DNA of 64,000 bases. It comes from Ectobacillus funiculus. GTDB lineage: Bacteria > Bacillota > Bacilli > Bacillales > Bacillaceae_G. Both the position numbers and the translations under genes were made by a program. Numbering within the stretch: position 1 is the first letter of the stretch; each line of letters begins with the position of its first letter. Of this stretch, positions 60,393-64,000 are shown piece after piece. The notes under the pieces were generated by a model. The model made no database searches. It saw only the letters and a program-made list of their open reading frames with translations, and was not told the origin of the DNA. The stretch is from NCBI RefSeq assembly GCF_042429435.1, contig NZ_JBHMAF010000193.1; one strand, 5' to 3'.

Positions 60393-61427
60393 TTATTTTT
60401 GAAACGGATTGAACTCATTCGTATATAGATCACTAGACTTAATTTGCCCTTTTTTCAGCTGACCATCTTTGATGAGCCAATCGATCCAAACACTAAATTC
60501 TTTATCCGCAATCACTCCGCCTTTTCCTGCTACACCTGTGCTCTTCCAATATTGAATAATAGAAGTATCTTCGTTTCTTCCTCTTTGCTTAATAATTTTT
60601 TCGTACCGTGCGATAACTTCTTCGCGAGGAGTGGTTCTAGCCCATTCAATTGCTTTGGCAGTTGCCTCTACAAATTTTTTCGCCGTATTCGGATTTTGCT
60701 TCAGGAATTTCTCAGTCATTACATAGCTTCCTGCGGTAAATTCACCAAACAAATCATAATCGCTAAATAAAGGATGGATTCCGCCGCGTTCAAGCGCTTT
60801 ATCCCGCAGAATACCGCCAAGTACTGCAACGTCAATCTGCTTCTGCCGTAACGCTTGCTCTGTGCTGACGGGAGGAAGGGCCACCAAAGTGACTTGCTTA
60901 ATCTCCTCATTTGTTAAACCATTTCTGTGTAAATATTCTTTTAACATAAACTCATGGTGGGCACCGAGTGTATTCATCGCCACTTTTTTTCCGATTAAGT
61001 CCCGAACTGTCTTGATAGGACTTCCATCTAATACAAAAAAACCGCTCCAAGTGTTTTTATCAACACCGTAATAACCAACAACTGACTTAATCGGTGCCTT
61101 TGCTGCCTTTAACTTCGTAACTGCTCCATTAAAAGCTCCACCAAAATCAACATCTCCTGTTACAGCTGATTGAATATCCTGTGGTCCGCTGGTTGTGTTC
61201 CCAATCCATTTCAGCTTAATTGGAGCTAAATATCCTAAATCCTCTGCCAGTTCAGGAAATGTAACATTATTTACAGAACCTTGGTAACGAAGCTCTAACG
61301 TTTCATATTTATCAGACCCAGAGGTACTTGATGTTTGTTTTCCGCAGCCGGAAATAAATATCATAACGATGAGCATTGAAAGTAAGATTAAAAAACTTCG
61401 TACAGTATCTTTCTTTTTTACATGCAT
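60393..61427 (-). CDS. SsuA/NMT1-type substrate-binding lipoprotein
   Basis: A 344-aa lipoprotein. Signal peptide with lipobox FISGC (Cys28), then a two-lobed binding domain: TLELRYQGSVNNVTFPELAE, SAVTGDVDFGGAFNGAVTKL, GKKVAMNTLGAHHEFMLKEY. This is the family that binds sulfonates, taurine, nitrate or thiamin precursors; the sulfonate-like operon favours an organosulfur compound. AGGGGG precedes ATG 61427. Behind it lie about 370 nt of leader with two structured elements. Confidence 0.88.
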   Translation of the reverse strand: MHVKKKDTVRSFLILLSMLIVMIFISGCGKQTSSTSGSDKYETLELRYQGSVNNVTFPELAEDLGYLAPIKLKWIGNTTSGPQDIQSAVTGDVDFGGAFNGAVTKLKAAKAPIKSVVGYYGVDKNTWSGFFVLDGSPIKTVRDLIGKKVAMNTLGAHHEFMLKEYLHRNGLTNEEIKQVTLVALPPVSTEQALRQKQIDVAVLGGILRDKALERGGIHPLFSDYDLFGEFTAGSYVMTEKFLKQNPNTAKKFVEATAKAIEWARTTPREEVIARYEKIIKQRGRNEDTSIIQYWKSTGVAGKGGVIADKEFSVWIDWLIKDGQLKKGQIKSSDLYTNEFNPFQK

Positions 61428-61505
61428 TTTCTTTTCCCCCTAAACTTTTCCATCGTAGAATCATTGTGAATAAATGAAAGATAAGGACAGCTTCTAGTTA
61501 TTAAA

Positions 61506-61590
61506 TAAAAAAAGGTCTATACTCCAGAACGGATGATTCCGGAATAAAAACCTCTAGTTGACTAGTCGGTAACTAACCGCTATTCAATTC
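61506..61590 (-). promoter_or_regulatory. sulfur-operon leader element E2 with terminator
   Basis: On the minus strand ATAGCGGTTAGTTACCGACT leads to CTAGTCAACTAGAGG, where CTAG-TCAA-CTAG can form a small hairpin; AGAGGT starts a terminator arm that pairs with GACCT and ends in TTTTTTT, with an inner TTCCGGAA / TTCTGGAG stem. Nearly identical to E1 in its first 40 nt. It is the second of two in tandem, nearest the substrate-binding gene. Confidence 0.65.
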
Positions 61591-61643
61591 GTATAAAACA
61601 AAAAATCATCGATCATCAGCTGGCCCCCTTTTTTCATAGATAT

Positions 61644-61735
61644 ACAAAAAGAGGCTTCTACTCCAGAATAAAATATTCTGGAATAAACGCCTCTAGTTGA
61701 CTAGTCGGTAACTAACCACTATTTAGTTCAAGTAA
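61644..61735 (-). promoter_or_regulatory. sulfur-operon leader element E1 with terminator
   Basis: On the minus strand ATAGTGGTTAGTTACCGACT, then AGTCAACTAGAGGC, then a terminator: AGAGGC...GCCTCT closed by an inner TTCCAGAAT/ATTCTGGA stem and TTTTT. An internal loop (GTTTA on the left, GTAGAA on the right) is shared with E2. First element met by polymerase from the promoter at 61809-61837. Confidence 0.65.
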
Positions 61736-61808
61736 GGTGCAGAAGCAATAACTAACAGAACCTGCCTCCTAAAAAACTATGTATACCTAGTGGATAACTA
61801 CGTTTTAA

Positions 61809-61837
61809 ATCATAACAGCTGCCTTTTTTCTCGTCAA
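61809..61837 (-). promoter_or_regulatory. SigA promoter of the sulfur operon
   Basis: TTGACG, exactly 17 nt, TATGAT on the minus strand. This places transcription start near 61800 and gives a leader of about 370 nt that holds E1 and E2. A Shine-Dalgarno-like AGGAGG lies at 61765-61770 in the leader but no good start codon follows it. Confidence 0.65.
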
Positions 61838-61909
61838 TATATTTCTCTGTATTTTTTAAATTTTCAAAAAAGGTAGTTCTCTTAAAATACTGACTTTCCG
61901 TAGATTGAT

Positions 61910-62045
61910 TTAAAACGGCCGTTCGCCGATAATCGCGACACGTTCGGCTACACGCCGATTTGGAGAATAGTCGGAAACCGCGTAATGCTGGGTAGCACGA
62001 TTATCCCAAAATGCAAGTTTCTCGAAACCACCCGCATACCTGCGT
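61910..62045 (-). pseudogene. C-terminal relic of taurine dioxygenase (TauD)
   Basis: The last ~40 codons of a TauD/TfdA Fe(II)/2-oxoglutarate dioxygenase remain: GFEKLAFWDNRATQHYAVSD, then YSPNRRVAERVAIIGERPF and stop. FWDNR-TQHYA with its metal-binding His is the family's C-terminal hallmark. The 5' part is gone and an MFS gene runs into it. It shows a taurine-use gene once stood here, in keeping with the operon downstream. Confidence 0.75.
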
Positions 62046-63186
62046 TCATAGCAGGTGTCATGGACAAGCCTATTCCGATATATCGGATGGACATCCATCC
62101 GGCTACATAAGTTAAAGTAGTGTCCACTCTCAAGTGGCTGAACTTCCACGATGCGGCTGCGAGAAGAATAGCACCAATAGCAACCAAGGGCATTGGACCT
62201 ACACGATCGTAGACTTTCCCCGACAAAATAGTAGCCAATGCCAATGAAAGAGCTGGGGGAATAAGCAGCACACCAACTTCATAAGAAGATAGTCTGTGAA
62301 TCTCCTGCAGATAAAGTGGAATAAAATAAATCCCAGAATATAGCCCTATCATCAATACAACGGATGCAGCAAGGCTGGCGGTGAATGTGCGTGATTTAAA
62401 AAACCGTAGCTGCAGAAGGGGCTCTTTTACCTTCAACTCATGTTGAATAAACAATAAGATGGCTGTCAGTCCTATAATTAAACAGATTATTGAGTTTCTA
62501 GAAAACCAGCCCCACCGATGAACATTTCCAAAGAGGGACAAGAATATCAAACTCCCAGTAATCGCTAAGACCATCCCTCTTCTATCCAGCCTTTGAGTTA
62601 TGTTCACACGATAATAAGGCAAATATTTCGTCCCCATTGCATAGGTGATAATACCAAGCGGCACTGTCACTAAAAACATCCAACGCCAATTATATCCCTG
62701 CAGCCAACCGCTAATAGTCGGGGCTAATGCGGGTCCGAGAATCGTAGAAGCCGACCAAAGGCTAATTGCTAAAGCTTGCTTCCCCCTTGGTATAGTCTGA
62801 TAGATCATTGCCAGCGAAACAGGTTGAATCAATCCGCAAAATATACCTTGAATGATACGAAATATAATTAATACATAAACATTCCAAGCAAACGAGCAAA
62901 GAATGGAGCTAACAGTCAATCCACAAATAGAAAACAAGAATAGTTTCTTGTTGCTGAAACGGTTATCCAAATAGCCGCTAATGGGAGCTATAATTCCGGT
63001 TGCTAGTGTAAATCCTGTAATGAGCCATTGAACAGTTCCTAACTCGGAGTGAAAGATTTGAATGAATCCCGGCAATGAAACATTTAGCGATACAATGTGA
63101 TAGACTGCGATAAACGAACCAACAAATAAGGTTATTAAAGAAAGCCGGTAGGAGGGTACAGACTCTTCGTTGGGGTCACATCTCAT
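61948..63186 (-). pseudogene. 3'-truncated DHA2-type MFS transporter fused to TauD relic
   Basis: From ATG 63186 (AGGAGGAGGG upstream) about 380 codons read as a normal drug:H+ antiporter-2 family protein: SLNVSLPGFIQIFHSELGTV, GYLDNRFSNKK, IQGIFCGLIQPVSLAMIYQT, up to GIGLSMTPAMNAG. At about 62040 the text changes into the TauD relic read in another frame and stops at 61948 after ~30 meaningless residues. The last two or three membrane helices are lost, so it is probably non-functional. Confidence 0.7.
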
Positions 63187-63199
63187 GAATACCCTCCTC

Positions 63200-63607
63200 C
63201 TATTCAGGGAGTTTCGACGTATTACGTACAAAATGGCTACGCATTGCAGAGCTCTTTTTGTTCTGTTTACTTTCTTTATCTTGTATAGCTATAAACTCAG
63301 TCAGCTGTTTAGTAAGACCTCTATTTCCAAATCGTATAAATTTATGTTGATCGGACTCTTGTTCTGTTTCTTGAACGAAGCCTAAAAATGCTAGAATATA
63401 GATTCGACGAGAAAGAATTTCCTTGATGCCATAATGATAAAACCATTCATCGATGGTATTATATATCCCTCTGTTCAATCGATACTGTTGATTGCACCAA
63501 TTAAAGAACTGTAAATCAGGCAAATTTAGATACTCATTTTGTTTTAACGAAGTCCTCCCTGCTTCTTTTCTAAAAATATGCTGTGAGTTCAAAACAATCT
63601 CCGACAT
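63200..63607 (-). CDS. RibR C-terminal-domain-like protein (possible RNA-binding regulator)
   Basis: A 135-aa soluble protein; ATG 63607 follows GGGAGG. The middle (NLPDLQFFNWCNQQYRLNRG, IDEWFYHYGIKEILSRRIYI, FIRFGNRGLTKQLTEFI) agrees, as far as I can recall it, with the C-terminal domain of B. subtilis RibR. In RibR that domain follows a flavokinase and modifies FMN riboswitch output. Here it is a separate gene, placed after a flavokinase C-terminus and an E-type element, and in front of the MFS gene whose ribosome site overlaps its stop. No other domain is seen. The family match needs a search to confirm. Confidence 0.55.
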   Translation of the reverse strand: MSEIVLNSQHIFRKEAGRTSLKQNEYLNLPDLQFFNWCNQQYRLNRGIYNTIDEWFYHYGIKEILSRRIYILAFLGFVQETEQESDQHKFIRFGNRGLTKQLTEFIAIQDKESKQNKKSSAMRSHFVRNTSKLPE

Positions 63608-63737
63608 ATACAATTCCTCCCTAAATATCTGTTTAAAAATCCAAAAGATGTCCTTTACTTTTTTGCAAGTTTAAATCAATCATTTGTTTTATAGCGAATT
63701 CTCCATCCTTCCTCTTCTCCTTTCACTTCTTTACAAA

Positions 63738-63806
63738 CAAAAAGGCCCTCAGTTTCAGATGAAATTCACCTTGAAAATTGAGAGCCTCTAGTGATCCAGT
63801 CGGCAT
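63738..63806 (-). promoter_or_regulatory. leader element E3 with terminator
   Basis: On the minus strand GCCGACTGGATCACTAGAGG, matching E1/E2 in CCGACT and ACTAGAGGC with five differing positions between; CTGG-ATCA-CTAG can still form the small hairpin through a G-T pair. The terminator stem AGGCTCTC/GAGGGCCT and a TTTTTG run follow. It overlaps the 3' end of the flavokinase frame and lies about 130 nt before the RibR-C-like gene. Confidence 0.5.
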
Positions 63807-64000
63807 ATTTTTTATAAAGCATGTATCTCCCTGTTGTTTTCATTGAAACTCTTGAGGCGTTTCAATGTTTGTTTAACGTAGAGAATATCGTTCATAATTT
63901 GTTGTTTTAAATGGACTATTGAGGGGAATTTTTGTTCATTCCTTACTTTAAAAAGAACGTGACACTCTAGAGACTCCCCGTAAATATCGTTTACAAAATC
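63755..64000 (-). CDS. C-terminal part of a riboflavin kinase (RibR/RibF type), cut by window edge
   Basis: The last 81 codons of a flavokinase run off the window edge. DFVNDIYGESLECHVLFKVR then NEQKFPSIVHLKQQIMNDI is the conserved C-terminal half of the kinase, which makes FMN from riboflavin and ATP. About 30 more residues (ETTGRYMLYKKYADWITRGS) follow, which read through leader element E3 and may be run-on text rather than natural protein. In B. subtilis the RibR flavokinase sits in the sulfur-related ytmI operon; here it sits beside an FMN-dependent sulfur operon. Confidence 0.7.

Noticed and set aside
61741..61775. Leader peptide behind AGGAGG in the sulfur-operon leader
   Set aside because: No ATG, GTG or TTG at a useful distance opens more than a few codons.
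1..64000. CRISPR array, tRNA or rRNA genes, intact insertion sequence
   Set aside because: I saw no regularly spaced direct repeats of CRISPR kind, no cloverleaf or rRNA-like stretches, and no intact transposase.

Overview
The window is AT-rich chromosomal DNA of a Bacillus, most likely a member or close relative of the Bacillus cereus group. The grounds are strong Shine-Dalgarno sites (AAGGAGG-like) with frequent GTG and TTG starts, many small soluble orphan genes, a probable sporulation-type coat gene, a Pho box, and three copies of a dispersed intergenic repeat that looks like a cereus-group repeat. No rRNA, tRNA, CRISPR array or intact transposon was seen. Species-level placement is inference.

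Layout. 1-8.5 kb: small orphan genes, a NarK-type nitrate/nitrite transporter, then a cobalamin riboswitch and terminator in front of a five-gene NikABCDE/Opp-type ABC transporter. 8.6-11.4 kb: a Tyr/Cys-rich coat-like protein, a sulfite-oxidase-family molybdoenzyme, nucleoside diphosphate kinase. 11.7-18.2 kb: a compact six-gene operon of unknown product (KAS III, ATP-grasp, OleD-like SDR, metallo-beta-lactamase fold, adenylate-forming ligase, GNAT/FemAB-like transferase), probably an uncharacterised natural product or lipid pathway. 18.2-26 kb: small genes, SpeD, a PII protein, an ABC-ATPase relic, a PRD-only protein and a methyltransferase. 26-28.4 kb: a shortened CoiA-like protein, a macrodomain protein and a vWA protein. 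28.6-37.8 kb: YmaF-like and DUF1259 proteins, LytR-CpsA-Psr, a cation diffusion facilitator, a LacI-type regulator with two matching operators flanking its gene and preceding an AKR/SDR operon, a MazF-type toxin-antitoxin pair, a PhaZ-like hydrolase and a methyltransferase. 38-46.4 kb: DUF2339, an integrase relic, a serine hydrolase, a CMD protein, a PAS histidine kinase, a duplicated-domain protein. 47-54.7 kb: a lipoprotein, Pho-boxed alkaline phosphatase, truncated DedA, a tyrosine recombinase, a SUV3-like helicase with zinc ribbon.

55-64 kb is a sulfur/flavin island read on the minus strand. One operon runs substrate-binding lipoprotein, ATPase, permease, FMN-dependent NtaA/SnaA/DszA monooxygenase, AprA-like flavoprotein and AprB-like ferredoxin. 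Upstream lie a relic of taurine dioxygenase joined to a broken MFS gene, a small protein that I think matches the RNA-binding C-terminal domain of RibR, and at the window edge the C-terminus of a flavokinase. A structured RNA element (CCGACT-N5-ACTAGAGG followed directly by an intrinsic terminator) occurs three times: twice in tandem in the leader of the sulfur operon, behind a good promoter, and once in front of the RibR-C-like gene.

The best candidate for an undescribed system is this pairing of a possible RibR-type RNA-binding protein with repeated terminator-bearing leaders, which suggests a trans-acting antitermination circuit for sulfonate use and FMN supply. The second best is the six-gene KAS III/ATP-grasp/ligase operon. 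A truncated SAM-I (S-box) riboswitch relic lies just beyond the end of the sulfur operon.
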